From: Polynucleobacter hallstattensis | Lineage (GTDB): Bacteria; Pseudomonadota; Gammaproteobacteria; Burkholderiales; Burkholderiaceae | NCBI RefSeq assembly: GCF_018881835.1 | Contig: NZ_JACVPO010000001.1 | Location: forward strand, 1,166,852 to 1,230,851 | Length of the DNA: 64,000 nucleotides | Reading direction: 5' to 3' | Shown: piece by piece, positions 10,122-19,749 of the stretch | Layout: each line of letters starts with the position of its first letter | How positions within the stretch are numbered: the stretch's first letter is position 1 | Position numbers and translations under genes: made by a program | The notes under the pieces: generated by a model | Seen by the model: only the letters and a program-made list of their open reading frames with translations | Databases searched by the model: none | Told to the model about the DNA's origin: nothing

Positions 10122-10616
10122 TTAAAGGGATTGGGGATTTTTGCCAAATGACTTGCGTAACTCGCCCCAAATAATGAGGGCTGCGCCGATACAAATCGCG
10201 CTATCCGCAATATTGAATGCTGGCCAATGCCAGTTAGCGTAATGCAGGTCAATAAAGTCCACCACAGCGCCATACATGATGCGATCTAGGACATTGCCTA
10301 ATGCACCACCCAAAATGAGACTAAGAGCCCAGCAGAGCATCTTGTCCCCTAAGCTCTTTCGCAACAGCCAAAGAATGTAGGCTGACGCTGCTAAGCCCAG
10401 GACTGTAAAGAACCAACGTTGCCATCCAGAGCTTTGCGCTAAAAATGAAAAGGCTGCACCTGGGTTAAATAGCAGCAACCAGTTCATAAATGGCAAAACG
10501 GGTTCAGGTACTCCTAATTGCAAGTTGCTTAAGGCGGACCATTTACTTAGCTGATCTAGCAAGAGCGTCACGATTGCAATCGCTAGATAACGGAGAAAGG
10601 AGAGATTTGTACTCAT
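10122..10616 (-). CDS. lspA: Lipoprotein signal peptidase
   Basis: A 164-residue inner-membrane aspartyl protease with four predicted membrane segments that cleaves signal peptides from prolipoproteins. The catalytic aspartates correspond to D120 (in VVDFIDLHY) and D138 (in FNIADSAICIG); GNVLDR and NPGAAFSF are the other family signatures. It starts 30 bp after ileS; ileS-lspA adjacency is the standard order in proteobacteria. Confidence 0.97.
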   Translation of the reverse strand: MSTNLSFLRYLAIAIVTLLLDQLSKWSALSNLQLGVPEPVLPFMNWLLLFNPGAAFSFLAQSSGWQRWFFTVLGLAASAYILWLLRKSLGDKMLCWALSLILGGALGNVLDRIMYGAVVDFIDLHYANWHWPAFNIADSAICIGAALIIWGELRKSFGKNPQSL

Positions 10617-10646
10617 GATGGGGTGGCGATCTTTTTACTATGTTCT

Positions 10647-13508
10647 TTATGCAAAAAGGCGAGATTCACCATTTCCAAAAAGATTGCTGATGCAACGACC
10701 ACACAGCTCTGGATGCTCAGTGTTAGAGCCAACATCTTGAGTGTGATGCCAACAACGACCACATTTCTTGTATTGACTACCGCGCACGAGTACTTCAAGG
10801 CCTGCATTACTGAGCTCTAGTTTGGCGCTAGAAGTAATGGTGACAAAGCGCAAGTCATCTTCAAGAGAATGCAAAATTGCAAAATCGACATCACCCACTT
10901 TGATCGTGAGTTCCGCTTGCAAAGATGAGCCCACATTACCAGCTTCACGTTCAATCTCAATGGCTTTAGTGATCTCGGAACGAATTTCTCGAACACGATT
11001 CCATTTAGCGAGGAGCTCAGTAGCGTGAGCGATTTCTGGGAAAGTGCCGAACTCTTCCATGAAGATAGACTCTTTGGCTTTTTCATCCGCACCATGCGGG
11101 AATGACAACCAGGCTTCCTCAGCGGTAAAGGATAGGAAAGGAGCTAGCCATTTGAGCAGGTTGCGAGTGATATGGAATAGTGCGTTTTGTGCTGCACGCC
11201 GCTCTTTCGAATCCGGCGCACTCGTATAGAGGCGATCTTTCAGAATATCTAAGTAGAAGCCACCTAAATCTTCTGAACAGAAAGTTAGCATACGCGCTAC
11301 AGCCGGCTGGAACTCATAAGCCTTGTAGTGCGCCTGCACATCTTGTTGCAGCTGATTGGCGAGTGCAACAGCGTAGCGATCAATCTCTAGCCATTCGCTT
11401 GCAGGCATCACATGCTTACTGGGATCAAAGTCAGACAGGTTGGCTAACAAGAAGCGCAATGTATTACGAATACGGCGATAGCTTTCCACCACACGTTTCA
11501 GAATTTCATCGGAGATGGTCATCTCGCCAGAGTAGTCAGTAGAAGCTACCCACAAACGAATAATCTCCGCACCCAACTTATCAGCAACCTGTTGCGGGGC
11601 GATCACGTTGCCTACCGACTTACTCATCTTGCGGCCTTGGCCATCAACCGTGAAGCCGTGCGTAAGTAGTGCTTTGTATGGCGGCTTGCCATCTAGCATG
11701 GCGCCAGTGAGTAATGAGGAGTGGAACCAGCCGCGATGTTGGTCTGAGCCCTCTAAATACAGGTCAGCTAAACGACTATCTGCATTTTCAGCTTCAGGGC
11801 GATAGAGTTCAGCACGATGCGAGCCACGAATGACGTGCCAATGTGTAGTGCCAGAATCAAACCATACATCCAAGGTATCGCGATTCTTTTCATATTGAGC
11901 AGCTTCTTCACCAAGTAATTCGGCTACTTCGAGTTTTTGCCAAGCTTCAATACCTTCTTTTTCAACGCGCTTTGCAATCTCTTCAAGCAACTCAGCTGTG
12001 CGTGGATGTGGCTCACCACTTTCCTTATGCACAAAGAAAGCCATTGGCACACCCCATTGGCGTTGGCGTGACAAGGTCCAATCAGGACGATTAGCAATCA
12101 TGCTGTTTAAGCGTTGCTTACCCCATGCTGGGAAGAACTCGGTGTTCTCAATGCCCGCTAGTGCAGTCTCGCGCAAGCTTGCGCTGCCATCAGTTGGTTG
12201 CTTATCCATGCTCGCAAACCACTGCGAGGTCGCGCGATAAATAATCGGCGACTTGTGACGCCAGCAATGCATGTAGGAGTGGGTATAGGTCTGATCTCGC
12301 AAGAGGCTTCCTGCTTCACGCATGGCCTCCACAATCTTGGGATTGGCTTTCCAAATATATTCATTGGCAAAGAGTGGAAGCCAAGAGGCATAAACACCAT
12401 TACCCATTACAGGGCTCAAGATATCTTTATCAGCCAAGTTGTTTGCTTTACAAGACTTAAAGTCTTCCTCGCCGTAGGCTGGTGCAGAATGCACTACGCC
12501 AGTACCAGTATCTAAGGTGACGTATTGGGCCGGGTAGATTGGCGAGAGGCGTTTGTATCCCTCATGCAATGCAGCCAGCGGATGCCAGAAAGAAATGTTG
12601 GCTAACTGGCTACCCAGACAAGTGGCAATCACTTTTCCTTCAAGTCCAAAATCTTCAAGGCAAGTTTTTACGCGGTCTTCTGCCAAGATGAGTAACTTAT
12701 CGCCTGTATCTACTAGGGCGTAACTCAGTTCAGGATGAACATTCAATGCTTGATTGGATGGAATGGTCCAAGGTGTTGTTGTCCAAATCACAATCATTCC
12801 AGGCTTAGCTGGGATCTCAGATAGTCCAAATGCTTTTGCTAGTTGCGGGCGCTGCGCATCATCAAAAGCAAACCCCACATCTACTGTTGGATCAGTTTTA
12901 TCTTGATATTCCACTTCAGCCTCAGCCAGTGCGGAGCCGCAATCGAAACACCAGTTCACTGGCTTTAGGCCGCGGAAAACATACCCTTTTTCCCAGATCT
13001 TTCCGAGCGCACGAATTTCATCGGCCTCATTGCGGAAGTTCATAGTGAGATACGGGTTATTCCAATCACCCAATACGCCCAAACGTTCAAAATCTTTTTT
13101 CTGCTTATCTACTTGTACCTTAGCGTAAGCACGTGCTTTTGATTGGACCTCAGCAGTCGGTAAATTTTTACCAAATTCTTTTTCAATCTGAATTTCAATC
13201 GGCATACCGTGGCAGTCCCAGCCTGGAACGTAGGCAGAGTCAAAGCCCATTAACCAGCGAGACTTGACGATCATGTCCTTGAGAATCTTATTTACCGCGT
13301 GACCAATATGAATATCGCCGTTTGCATAGGGAGGACCATCATGCAAAATAAATTTTGGCTGGTGAGCATGTGCCGCACGAATCTTTTCGTAAAGCTTATT
13401 TTTCTGCCACTGTGCAACCCATTGTGGTTCACGTTTTGGTAAATCTCCTCGCATCGGAAACGATGTTTCTAGAAGATTAACGGGATAAGAGTTTTCTTTT
13501 TCAGACAT
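10647..13508 (-). CDS. ileS: Isoleucyl-tRNA synthetase
   Basis: A 953-residue class I synthetase charging tRNA-Ile. The HIGH motif is at residues 67-70, KMSKSVGN lies in the catalytic domain's second half, and the C-terminal zinc-binding region has CGRCWHHTQ and ELCGRC. The open frame continues upstream to 13598 inside ribF, but the ATG at 13506-13508 ([13 protein letters not shown]) fits the family and overlaps the ribF end by 8 bp. One of its substrates, the intron-bearing tRNA-Ile(CAU), is encoded in this same window at 56906. Confidence 0.98.
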   Translation of the reverse strand: MSEKENSYPVNLLETSFPMRGDLPKREPQWVAQWQKNKLYEKIRAAHAHQPKFILHDGPPYANGDIHIGHAVNKILKDMIVKSRWLMGFDSAYVPGWDCHGMPIEIQIEKEFGKNLPTAEVQSKARAYAKVQVDKQKKDFERLGVLGDWNNPYLTMNFRNEADEIRALGKIWEKGYVFRGLKPVNWCFDCGSALAEAEVEYQDKTDPTVDVGFAFDDAQRPQLAKAFGLSEIPAKPGMIVIWTTTPWTIPSNQALNVHPELSYALVDTGDKLLILAEDRVKTCLEDFGLEGKVIATCLGSQLANISFWHPLAALHEGYKRLSPIYPAQYVTLDTGTGVVHSAPAYGEEDFKSCKANNLADKDILSPVMGNGVYASWLPLFANEYIWKANPKIVEAMREAGSLLRDQTYTHSYMHCWRHKSPIIYRATSQWFASMDKQPTDGSASLRETALAGIENTEFFPAWGKQRLNSMIANRPDWTLSRQRQWGVPMAFFVHKESGEPHPRTAELLEEIAKRVEKEGIEAWQKLEVAELLGEEAAQYEKNRDTLDVWFDSGTTHWHVIRGSHRAELYRPEAENADSRLADLYLEGSDQHRGWFHSSLLTGAMLDGKPPYKALLTHGFTVDGQGRKMSKSVGNVIAPQQVADKLGAEIIRLWVASTDYSGEMTISDEILKRVVESYRRIRNTLRFLLANLSDFDPSKHVMPASEWLEIDRYAVALANQLQQDVQAHYKAYEFQPAVARMLTFCSEDLGGFYLDILKDRLYTSAPDSKERRAAQNALFHITRNLLKWLAPFLSFTAEEAWLSFPHGADEKAKESIFMEEFGTFPEIAHATELLAKWNRVREIRSEITKAIEIEREAGNVGSSLQAELTIKVGDVDFAILHSLEDDLRFVTITSSAKLELSNAGLEVLVRGSQYKKCGRCWHHTQDVGSNTEHPELCGRCISNLFGNGESRLFA

Positions 13509-14451
13509 AAGATTTTTTCTGGAAATAATTTCTGGCATGCGCTGCATCAGATGCAATCGCTTTGGTAAGTGTATCGAGGTCGGAGTATTTCGCCTCATCC
13601 CGAATTTTTTCTAAGAGCTCTACGGTAATAATTTTTCCGTAGACATCGGCGTTGTAATCAAAAATATGAGTCTCAAGCAATACGCGACCTTCATCTTCTA
13701 CCGTTGGTCTCACACCGAGACTGGCTACAGCAGGCAGTGGCTTATCTCCAAGCCCCAAGACTTGTGCAGTAAAGATGCCAGAGCAGGCAGGCTTGCGGTG
13801 ATGCAGGTGATTAGCAACAGCGAGATTCAATGTTGGGAACCCTAAAGTACGACCTAGCTTTTGCCCGTGAATGACATGACCGGAGATACCGTAAGGACGA
13901 CCTAGTAAGTTACTGGCTTGATCCATGTCCCCAATAGCCAAGGCATTACGTAGTGCCGAGCTAGAAATTCTTTCGCCACCTTCTTGCACGGTATGAATGC
14001 TAGAAACTTCAAACCCAAATTGTTCGCCAGCTGCTTTGAGGCTTGCAAAGTTGCCCGCACGTTTAGCGCCGTAGCAAAAATCATCGCCAATCAAAATCCA
14101 TTTAGCATTGAGTCGTTTGACAATGATCTCAGAAACAAATTCTTCGGGAGTAAGGCGCGCAAATGCACTATTGAAATGCTCCACTACTACGCGATCAATG
14201 CCAATGTCAGCAAAGGCAGCCAGCTTGTCACGCAGGTTGAGGATTCGTGGTGGCGCCTGTTCTGGGGAAAAGAATTCCTTAGGGTGCGGTTCGAAAGTCA
14301 TGACGCAGCTAACTAAACCACGTTCTTGCGCGCTATCTTTCAGTTCCTTGAGCAGGGCGTGATGGCCCCTGTGCACGCCATCGAAATTACCGATGCTTAA
14401 GGCACAAGCCGGTCCTGCAGAAAACTGGGTGGGGCCACGGAATACGTTCAC
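13501..14451 (-). CDS. ribF: Bifunctional riboflavin kinase/FAD synthetase
   Basis: A 316-residue enzyme that phosphorylates riboflavin and adenylates FMN. The N-terminal FAD synthetase domain shows [15 protein letters not shown] and [10 protein letters not shown]; the C-terminal riboflavin kinase domain shows [24 protein letters not shown]. The start is a GTG (14449-14451). A TATAAT on the minus strand (14494 to 14489) about 38 nt upstream is the likely -10 box of the whole ribF-ileS-lspA-coaBC-dut operon. The stop codon region overlaps ileS by 8 bp. Confidence 0.97.
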   Translation of the reverse strand: MNVFRGPTQFSAGPACALSIGNFDGVHRGHHALLKELKDSAQERGLVSCVMTFEPHPKEFFSPEQAPPRILNLRDKLAAFADIGIDRVVVEHFNSAFARLTPEEFVSEIIVKRLNAKWILIGDDFCYGAKRAGNFASLKAAGEQFGFEVSSIHTVQEGGERISSSALRNALAIGDMDQASNLLGRPYGISGHVIHGQKLGRTLGFPTLNLAVANHLHHRKPACSGIFTAQVLGLGDKPLPAVASLGVRPTVEDEGRVLLETHIFDYNADVYGKIITVELLEKIRDEAKYSDLDTLTKAIASDAAHARNYFQKKSYV

Positions 14452-14488
14452 TAAATCACTTTCAGGGTCGCTTTCGGGGTAACCATCA

Positions 14489-14496
14489 ATTATATT
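14489..14496. promoter_or_regulatory. Overlapping divergent -10 boxes of ribF and purN
   Basis: The 8-bp ATTATATT reads TATAAT on the minus strand (14494-14489, ribF operon) and TATATT on the plus strand (14491-14496, purN, ending 6 nt before its ATG). The two start codons are only 51 bp apart. Confidence 0.5.
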
Positions 14497-14502
14497 GTGG
14501 GC

Positions 14503-15132
14503 ATGCCATCTATCGTCACCTTAATCTCAGGCCGCGGATCTAATTTCGAGGCTATCGTCAAAACAGCTCAAAAAGAGCATTGGCCGGTTACTTTTGCCGG
14601 CGTCATTGCTAACCACTCTGCTGCCAAGGGCCTTGATTTTGCTCGCTCTCAGGGCATTCCAGCTTTTGCTATTGAACATCGCGAACACGCTACTCGCGAG
14701 TCCTTTGATAGCGCTCTCATGGCGAAAATCGATGAATTAGGGGCTGATTTAGTGGTTCTGGCTGGTTTTATGAGAATTCTGACCCCTGGCTTTATTCGCC
14801 ATTTTGAGGGTCGTCTGATGAATATTCACCCCGCATTACTGCCAGCCTTCCCAGGATTGCATACCCATGAGCGGGCTTTGGAGGCTGGGGTGGCTGAACA
14901 TGGCGCCAGCGTGCATTTTGTTACCGAGGGGGTAGATGAGGGCCCTATCATCTGCCAAGCCTCCGTTCCAGTGCTCCCCAGTGACGATGCGGATACTTTG
15001 GCTGCGCGAGTTTTGGCTGCTGAGCATCAGATTTACCCGCGGGCCGTAAAATGGTTCCTAGATGGACGATTGCGAATAGAAGGTAATCAAGTTCAGGTTA
15101 AACCACCGGAGTCGCAATTAATCAAATTATGA
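14503..15132 (+). CDS. purN: Phosphoribosylglycinamide formyltransferase
   Basis: A 209-residue enzyme that transfers a formyl group from 10-formyl-THF to GAR in purine synthesis. The phosphate loop SGRGSN is at the N terminus; the catalytic block NIHPALLPAFPGLHTHERAL carries the Asn and His, and GVDEGPII the Asp. A GTG two codons earlier (14497) is an alternative start, but it would sit directly on the -10 box, and the family begins with the MPSIVTLISG strand. The last 4 bp overlap the next gene (ATGA). Confidence 0.96.
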   Translation: MPSIVTLISGRGSNFEAIVKTAQKEHWPVTFAGVIANHSAAKGLDFARSQGIPAFAIEHREHATRESFDSALMAKIDELGADLVVLAGFMRILTPGFIRHFEGRLMNIHPALLPAFPGLHTHERALEAGVAEHGASVHFVTEGVDEGPIICQASVPVLPSDDADTLAARVLAAEHQIYPRAVKWFLDGRLRIEGNQVQVKPPESQLIKL

Positions 15133-16718
15133 GTAAAGAACGTTCATCACGCGCAGCTAGCGCTGGCAGCAAATCAGGATCAAGATCTGGGTCACGTTTA
15201 GGCCCACAAAAAAGTTATGCCGCCAAATCCAAGGATCCATTGCGTCGCCCAGAGCGTCGCAACGCCAGTGGCAATATCATCGCGCCAGAAGGTCAGAAAA
15301 ACTTTTCTAATGCCAAGGCTTTGCCTCAGCATGCAATTCACTTAGAGCGTCTGCTGCCAGAGTTGCTTAATTTCGAGCAACCAGCTGATCGTGTGGTGAG
15401 TCGCTATTTCCGATCTGAGCCTCAGCTGGGTAATCGTGATCGTGCCTTGATTGCTGAGAGTGCTTTTGCCATCTTGCGTCGGAAGAATGAGTTCTCACAA
15501 TTTGCTTCTAGCGGCGAGGGTTCACAGGCTAGACGCTTAGCCCTATTAGGTTTGCTGTCTGCTCTCTCCGAGGGTGGTCTAGGCTCTGCTAACCGTGCAG
15601 AGAGTGCTATTGCCGACTTAGCTCATGTATTGAAAACAGGCGAATATGAGTGGTTGCAGCGTTTTGCAACAGTCGATCCATCAGCACTCAATCCGCTGGT
15701 TCGAAATAATTTGCCTGAATGGCTTTGGGATGCATTTGGAAAATATCCCGGCGAAGAGTCACGTGAAGCGTTGGCGAAATCACTAATGCATCCAGCTCTT
15801 TTGGATTTGCGTGCGAACACCATGAAGACCACTCGCGAGCAATTGCTTGCAGAGATGAATGCTCTTGGTGGTCGCTATCAAGCCATTCCAACTCCGTATG
15901 CACCTGATGGTGTTCGCATCATGGGTAAGCCCGCTTTGCAAAATACTGTGAGCTTTAAGACGGGGATGTTTGAGGTTCAAGATGAAGGTAGTCAGTTATT
16001 GGCTTACTTGTTGGCACCAAAGCGTGGCGAGATGGTGGTGGACTTTTGTGCTGGAGCCGGTGGTAAGACTTTGGCAATTGGGGCAATCATGCGCTCCACA
16101 GGCCGTTTGTATGCCCTGGACACGTCAGAGCGTCGCTTAGCTAATTTAAAACCTAGGCAAGCCCGTAGCGGCCTTTCTAATGTGCATCCTGTCTGGATTG
16201 ATAGTGAGAATGACTCCAAGATCAAGCGCTTGGCTGGGAAGATTGATCGCGTCCTAGTGGATGCTCCTTGCAGTGGCATGGGTACATTGCGACGCAACCC
16301 CGACCTCAAATGGCGTCAGACCCCGGAAGGTGTTTTGGAGCTGAATCAAAAGCAGATGAATATTTTGGCCTCTGCAAGCCGTTTACTAAAACCGGGTGGT
16401 CGCTTGGTTTATGCCACCTGTAGCCTGTTGCCGCAAGAAAACCAGCAAATTGCAGAGGATTTCCTGGCAAAGCATCCTAATTTTGAGGTGGTTCCTGCAG
16501 CTGAAGTTCTTAAAGCATTGTTTCCAAAGGATAAAATGCCTTTAGGTTGCAGTCCTGACAACCCGTGGTGGCAGTTATGGCCTCATATTCATGGGACTGA
16601 TGGCTTCTTTGGGGCTGTTTTTCAGAAAAAAGCAGCTGTTTCTGCAGTAACTGTCGATAAAGATGACGAAAAGTCGGTAAAAGTCAAAAGCAAGAAAGCT
16701 GATAAAGAACTAAAATAG
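15129..16718 (+). CDS. RsmB/NOP-family RNA cytosine-C5 methyltransferase
   Basis: A 529-residue SAM-dependent methyltransferase. The C-terminal catalytic domain has the SAM loop VVDFCAGAGGKTLAI and the two family cysteines in DAPCSGMGTLRRNPD and VYATCSLLPQENQ, as in 16S rRNA m5C enzymes. The first 60 residues are basic and rich in Ser, Arg and Lys (probably disordered), and the end is again lysine-rich. The region 70-200 resembles the helical N-terminal region of RsmB. I do not assign rsmB itself because betaproteobacteria often have several such paralogues. It overlaps purN by 4 bp. Confidence 0.9.
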   Translation: MSKERSSRAASAGSKSGSRSGSRLGPQKSYAAKSKDPLRRPERRNASGNIIAPEGQKNFSNAKALPQHAIHLERLLPELLNFEQPADRVVSRYFRSEPQLGNRDRALIAESAFAILRRKNEFSQFASSGEGSQARRLALLGLLSALSEGGLGSANRAESAIADLAHVLKTGEYEWLQRFATVDPSALNPLVRNNLPEWLWDAFGKYPGEESREALAKSLMHPALLDLRANTMKTTREQLLAEMNALGGRYQAIPTPYAPDGVRIMGKPALQNTVSFKTGMFEVQDEGSQLLAYLLAPKRGEMVVDFCAGAGGKTLAIGAIMRSTGRLYALDTSERRLANLKPRQARSGLSNVHPVWIDSENDSKIKRLAGKIDRVLVDAPCSGMGTLRRNPDLKWRQTPEGVLELNQKQMNILASASRLLKPGGRLVYATCSLLPQENQQIAEDFLAKHPNFEVVPAAEVLKALFPKDKMPLGCSPDNPWWQLWPHIHGTDGFFGAVFQKKAAVSAVTVDKDDEKSVKVKSKKADKELK

Positions 16719-16746
16719 GCTTTTAGATCTCTCTGGGGATACCCTT

Positions 16747-17940
16747 TTGAACACAGTTTCTGGTTTTGATTTATTCCTTAATTGGCTTTCCAATGGCTAT
16801 TTAAATTGGGCTTGGTGGCAAATCCTGGTTTTTACTTTGGTCGTCACCCATATCACCATTGCTGCGGTCACCATTTTTCTGCATCGTTGCCAAGCGCACC
16901 GCGCTCTGGAATTGCATCCCATCGTGTCCCATTTTTTCCGGTTTTGGCTCTGGCTAACAACTGGTATGGTGACCAAAGAATGGGCGGCGATTCATCGCAA
17001 GCACCACGCCAAGTGTGAAACCGTGGATGATCCGCATAGCCCGCAAGTTTTGGGTATTCATACTGTGCTTTCTCGTGGTGCTGAGTTATATAAAAATGAG
17101 TCACGCAATCAAGAGACTTTAGATAAGTTTGGTCATGGCACACCCGATGATTGGCTTGAGCACAAGCTCTATGCAAAGTATTCATGGCAAGGCGTAGCCT
17201 TGATGTTGATCATCGACGTACTCTTGTTTGGTGCAATTGGTTTAACTGTGTGGGCAGTGCAGATGTTGTGGATCCCTATTACTGCTGCTGGAGTTATTAA
17301 CGGTATTGGCCACTTCTGGGGTTACCGTAATTACGATTGCGAAGATGCCTCAAGAAACATTTTGCCTTGGGGTATTTTGATTGGTGGCGAAGAGTTACAT
17401 AACAACCACCACACCTTCGCTACCAGCGCTAAGCTCTCCAGTAAGTGGTACGAGTTTGATATTGGCTGGATGTACATTCAGATCATGAGTGCTGTTGGCT
17501 TAGCGAAAGTAAAAAAGACTTCTCCAAAGCCGGTGCTGAGCGACTTACGTCCTGCGGATCAAAGCACACTCGAAGCCATTATTGCTAACCGTTATGAAAT
17601 CATGGCCCGTTATAGCAAGACTTTGAGCACCTTCTTCAATATCGAAGTTCAGCACATGCAGGTATTGGCAGCTCACTTAAAGGATGCGCGCACCTGGTTG
17701 GGCAAGGATGAATCTCGTTTAACTGTGGAAGAAAAAAAGAAGCTTGAAGAGTTGATGGCAACTAATGCGCAGCTACGCAAGATGATTGAGATGCGTCGTG
17801 ATTTACAAGCAATCTGGGGCCGATCTAACGCCACAGGCGATCAATTGCTGACTCAGTTGCATGTGTGGTGTCAGCATGCTGAAGAGAGTGGTTTATCGAG
17901 TCTGCGTGACTTCTCTTTGAGATTGCGTCGCTACGCTTAA
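16747..17940 (+). CDS. Membrane acyl-lipid/acyl-CoA fatty acid desaturase
   Basis: A 397-residue integral membrane di-iron desaturase. The three histidine boxes are HRCQAH (46-51), HRKHH (83-87) and HNNHH (218-222), separated by hydrophobic segments. This pattern fits the OLE1/stearoyl-CoA delta-9 type. The start codon is TTG, with GGGGA about 8 nt upstream; the next in-frame ATG would remove the first histidine box, so TTG is needed. After the third box there are about 150 residues of mostly helical, charged sequence that are longer than a minimal desaturase. A bidirectional terminator follows. Confidence 0.9.
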   Translation: MNTVSGFDLFLNWLSNGYLNWAWWQILVFTLVVTHITIAAVTIFLHRCQAHRALELHPIVSHFFRFWLWLTTGMVTKEWAAIHRKHHAKCETVDDPHSPQVLGIHTVLSRGAELYKNESRNQETLDKFGHGTPDDWLEHKLYAKYSWQGVALMLIIDVLLFGAIGLTVWAVQMLWIPITAAGVINGIGHFWGYRNYDCEDASRNILPWGILIGGEELHNNHHTFATSAKLSSKWYEFDIGWMYIQIMSAVGLAKVKKTSPKPVLSDLRPADQSTLEAIIANRYEIMARYSKTLSTFFNIEVQHMQVLAAHLKDARTWLGKDESRLTVEEKKKLEELMATNAQLRKMIEMRRDLQAIWGRSNATGDQLLTQLHVWCQHAEESGLSSLRDFSLRLRRYA

Positions 17941-17956
17941 TGAAATCGAAGACAAT

Positions 17957-17990
17957 AAAAAACCCGCTGATGTAGCGGGTTTTTTATTTG
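17957..17990. terminator. Bidirectional terminator between desaturase and rpmG
   Basis: Stem AACCCGCT/AGCGGGTT with a 5-nt loop, A-rich on the left and T6 on the right, placed between two converging genes. Confidence 0.92.
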
Positions 17991-18016
17991 CTAAAAATAA
18001 ATATCGAATCGATAAA

Positions 18017-18184
18017 TTACTTCAGCTTGGTTTCTTTGTAAGCAACGTGCTTGCGAATGGTTGGATCGAATTTCATGATCTCCATTTTCTCAGGCTTTGT
18101 GCGCTTATTTTTTGATGTTGTATAGAAGTGACCAGTACCAGCTGATGACTCTAATTTAATTTTTTCTCTGCCGCCTTTAGCCAT
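18017..18184 (-). CDS. rpmG: 50S ribosomal protein L33
   Basis: A 55-residue basic protein, [19 protein letters not shown] to [11 protein letters not shown], the standard proteobacterial L33 without zinc-binding cysteines. The Shine-Dalgarno AAGGAG is 8 nt before the ATG. It starts 11 bp after rpmB, giving the usual rpmB-rpmG pair. Confidence 0.97.
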   Translation of the reverse strand: MAKGGREKIKLESSAGTGHFYTTSKNKRTKPEKMEIMKFDPTIRKHVAYKETKLK

Positions 18185-18195
18185 TTGTGCGCTCC

Positions 18196-18429
18196 TTAAA
18201 TTTCGCCACGTGCACGGAGATCAGACAAGACAGCATCAATGCCGTTTTTGTCGATAACGCGCAAACCAGCATTGGTTAAGCGCAAGCTAATCCAGCGGTT
18301 TTCAGATTCAACCCAGAAACGACGATTTTGCAAATTCGGCAAAAAGCGACGTTTCGTTTTATTGTTTGCATGGGATACATTATTGCCAACCATCGGCTTC
18401 TTCCCAGTGACTTGGCAAACTTTTGCCAT
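18196..18429 (-). CDS. rpmB: 50S ribosomal protein L28
   Basis: A 77-residue protein starting [20 protein letters not shown] with the conserved [11 protein letters not shown] block and a C-terminal [20 protein letters not shown]. Length equals E. coli L28 (78). The start has GGAGTT upstream. It is the first gene of the rpmB-rpmG unit. Confidence 0.98.
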   Translation of the reverse strand: MAKVCQVTGKKPMVGNNVSHANNKTKRRFLPNLQNRRFWVESENRWISLRLTNAGLRVIDKNGIDAVLSDLRARGEI

Positions 18430-18460
18430 GACATAACTCCATTAATTGCGAAAAAAGAAT

Positions 18461-18466
18461 ATTGTA
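18461..18466 (-). promoter_or_regulatory. Probable -10 box of rpmB-rpmG
   Basis: TACAAT on the minus strand, 31 nt upstream of the rpmB ATG. The -35 region is not clear. Confidence 0.4.
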
Positions 18467-18573
18467 TCAGTCTCCAGCTACTTTGATCCACCCCTTATTG
18501 GCTTTAGTTTTGAGGATAAGAAGAAATAGTCGGCAGTATTGGCGAAAATATACTATTAAGTTAGTATTCACTT

Positions 18574-19269
18574 CTATTTATCATCATTTTTCATAAGACC
18601 CTCATCAGAAAATGAGAAAAAACCGCCATCACTCACAATGCAGTGATCAAGCAGGGGGATATCTATCAACTGCAAGGCTTTGGCTAAGGTCTTGGTTAAT
18701 TCTTGATCGGCAATGCTCGGTCGTGGGTTTCCGCTGGGGTGGTTATGTGCCACGATCAGGGCGCTAGCATTCCTGGCAAGAGCCTCCTTGAGGATTTCTC
18801 GCGGGTAAACGGCGGTGTGGCTTAGGGAGCCTCTAAAGAGCTCCTGGCACTCAATCAGGCGTAAGCGGGAGTCGAGGTATAGGCAAAGGAAGACTTCGTG
18901 TGGCAGGCGTCCAAATCTAGCCTGTAAGAACTCCCGGACATAGCCTGGTGAGGTAAGGACAGGCTCCTGGGAGAGGGTTTCTTCAAGGCTACGCTTTACA
19001 AGCTCATAGGCCGCCTGGATTTGTGACCACTTAGAAATGCCCATGCCATGAATCTGGGTTAATTCTTCTGGGGTACAGGACATTAGGCGTGGCAAATTGC
19101 CGAAATGGTGGAGAAGGTCCTCAGCTAAAGCAACGGCCGTTTTGCCTTTAACGCCAACACGCAGAAAGATCGCGAGTAATTCAGCATCACTTAGGGCTGC
19201 AGCACCAAGAGTGCGCAGTTTTTCGCGAGGTTGCTCCATTTTTGGCCAATCCGTAATCGGTAAGTGCAC
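18574..19269 (-). CDS. radC: RadC family protein (JAMM/MPN+ domain)
   Basis: A 231-residue protein with an N-terminal helix-hairpin-helix part (LGAAALSDAELLAIFLRVG ... IHGMGISKW) and a C-terminal JAMM metal-site motif (VAHNHPSGNPRPSIADQELT). The family is widespread, its biochemical role unresolved; the old DNA-repair label is not well supported. The frame stays open to 19428, crossing the start of fkpB, so I choose the GTG at 19267-19269, giving VHLPITDWPKMEQPREKL, which aligns with typical RadC starts. It is 30 bp from and divergent to fkpB. Confidence 0.93.
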   Translation of the reverse strand: MHLPITDWPKMEQPREKLRTLGAAALSDAELLAIFLRVGVKGKTAVALAEDLLHHFGNLPRLMSCTPEELTQIHGMGISKWSQIQAAYELVKRSLEETLSQEPVLTSPGYVREFLQARFGRLPHEVFLCLYLDSRLRLIECQELFRGSLSHTAVYPREILKEALARNASALIVAHNHPSGNPRPSIADQELTKTLAKALQLIDIPLLDHCIVSDGGFFSFSDEGLMKNDDK

Positions 19270-19287
19270 GCTACGGTCGGGCCTAGA

Positions 19288-19293
19288 TACAAT
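19288..19293 (+). promoter_or_regulatory. Predicted -10 box of fkpB (leaderless start)
   Basis: TACAAT ends 6 nt before the fkpB ATG (19300) with no Shine-Dalgarno between. It lies within the 30-bp gap to divergent radC. Confidence 0.5.
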
Positions 19294-19299
19294 TACCTT

Positions 19300-19746
19300 A
19301 TGAATAAGCTTACGGTTTTGCCCAATTCCTTCCTGACCCTCAATTATCGGCTGACTTTGCCCAGTGGGGATGACTACATCAATACTTTTATCGATCGCCC
19401 TGCGACGGTGTTGATGGGTTCTGGACAATTTGCGCCTTGTTTTGAAAAGGTATTAATCGGATTGGGTGTGGGTGATAAGAAAAGTGCTTTATTGCCCCCG
19501 GAAGAAAGTTTTGGGGAGCGTAAAGAAGAATTAATTCAGTGGGTTTCTCTGAATGCGCTTAAAGAAGGTCGTGATGATGATGCGGAATTTAATCCTGGTG
19601 ATGTCATTGAATTTAATGCGCCTGGTGGTGCTCAATACGCAGGTGTGCTGCAATCGATTAACGAAGAAGGCGCCTGGTTTGACTTCAATCACCCACTTGC
19701 TGGAAGGCCTGTTACCTTCGAAGCTCAAATTGTTGCGATTTTGTAG
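19300..19746 (+). CDS. fkpB: FKBP-type peptidyl-prolyl isomerase (SlpA type)
   Basis: A 148-residue SlpA/FkpB-like prolyl isomerase. The split FKBP domain is seen as FLTLNYRLTLPSGD, then PATVLMGSGQFAPCFEKVLIG, an insert-in-flap region and AGRPVTFEAQIVAIL at the end. No signal peptide, so cytoplasmic. fkpB directly before ispH is a conserved pairing (slpA-lytB), here with a 3-bp gap that implies co-translation. The upstream open frame to 19264 overlaps radC and is unlikely to be used. Confidence 0.94.
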   Translation: MNKLTVLPNSFLTLNYRLTLPSGDDYINTFIDRPATVLMGSGQFAPCFEKVLIGLGVGDKKSALLPPEESFGERKEELIQWVSLNALKEGRDDDAEFNPGDVIEFNAPGGAQYAGVLQSINEEGAWFDFNHPLAGRPVTFEAQIVAIL

Positions 19747-19749
19747 CCA

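Noticed and set aside
18550..18567. ATACTA-N6-TAGTAT dyad after radC
   Set aside because: AT-only 6-bp arms without a T run; too weak to call a terminator or operator.
19270..19428. A longer RadC start overlapping fkpB
   Set aside because: It would cover the fkpB promoter and first 40 codons in antisense, and the extra residues do not resemble RadC.
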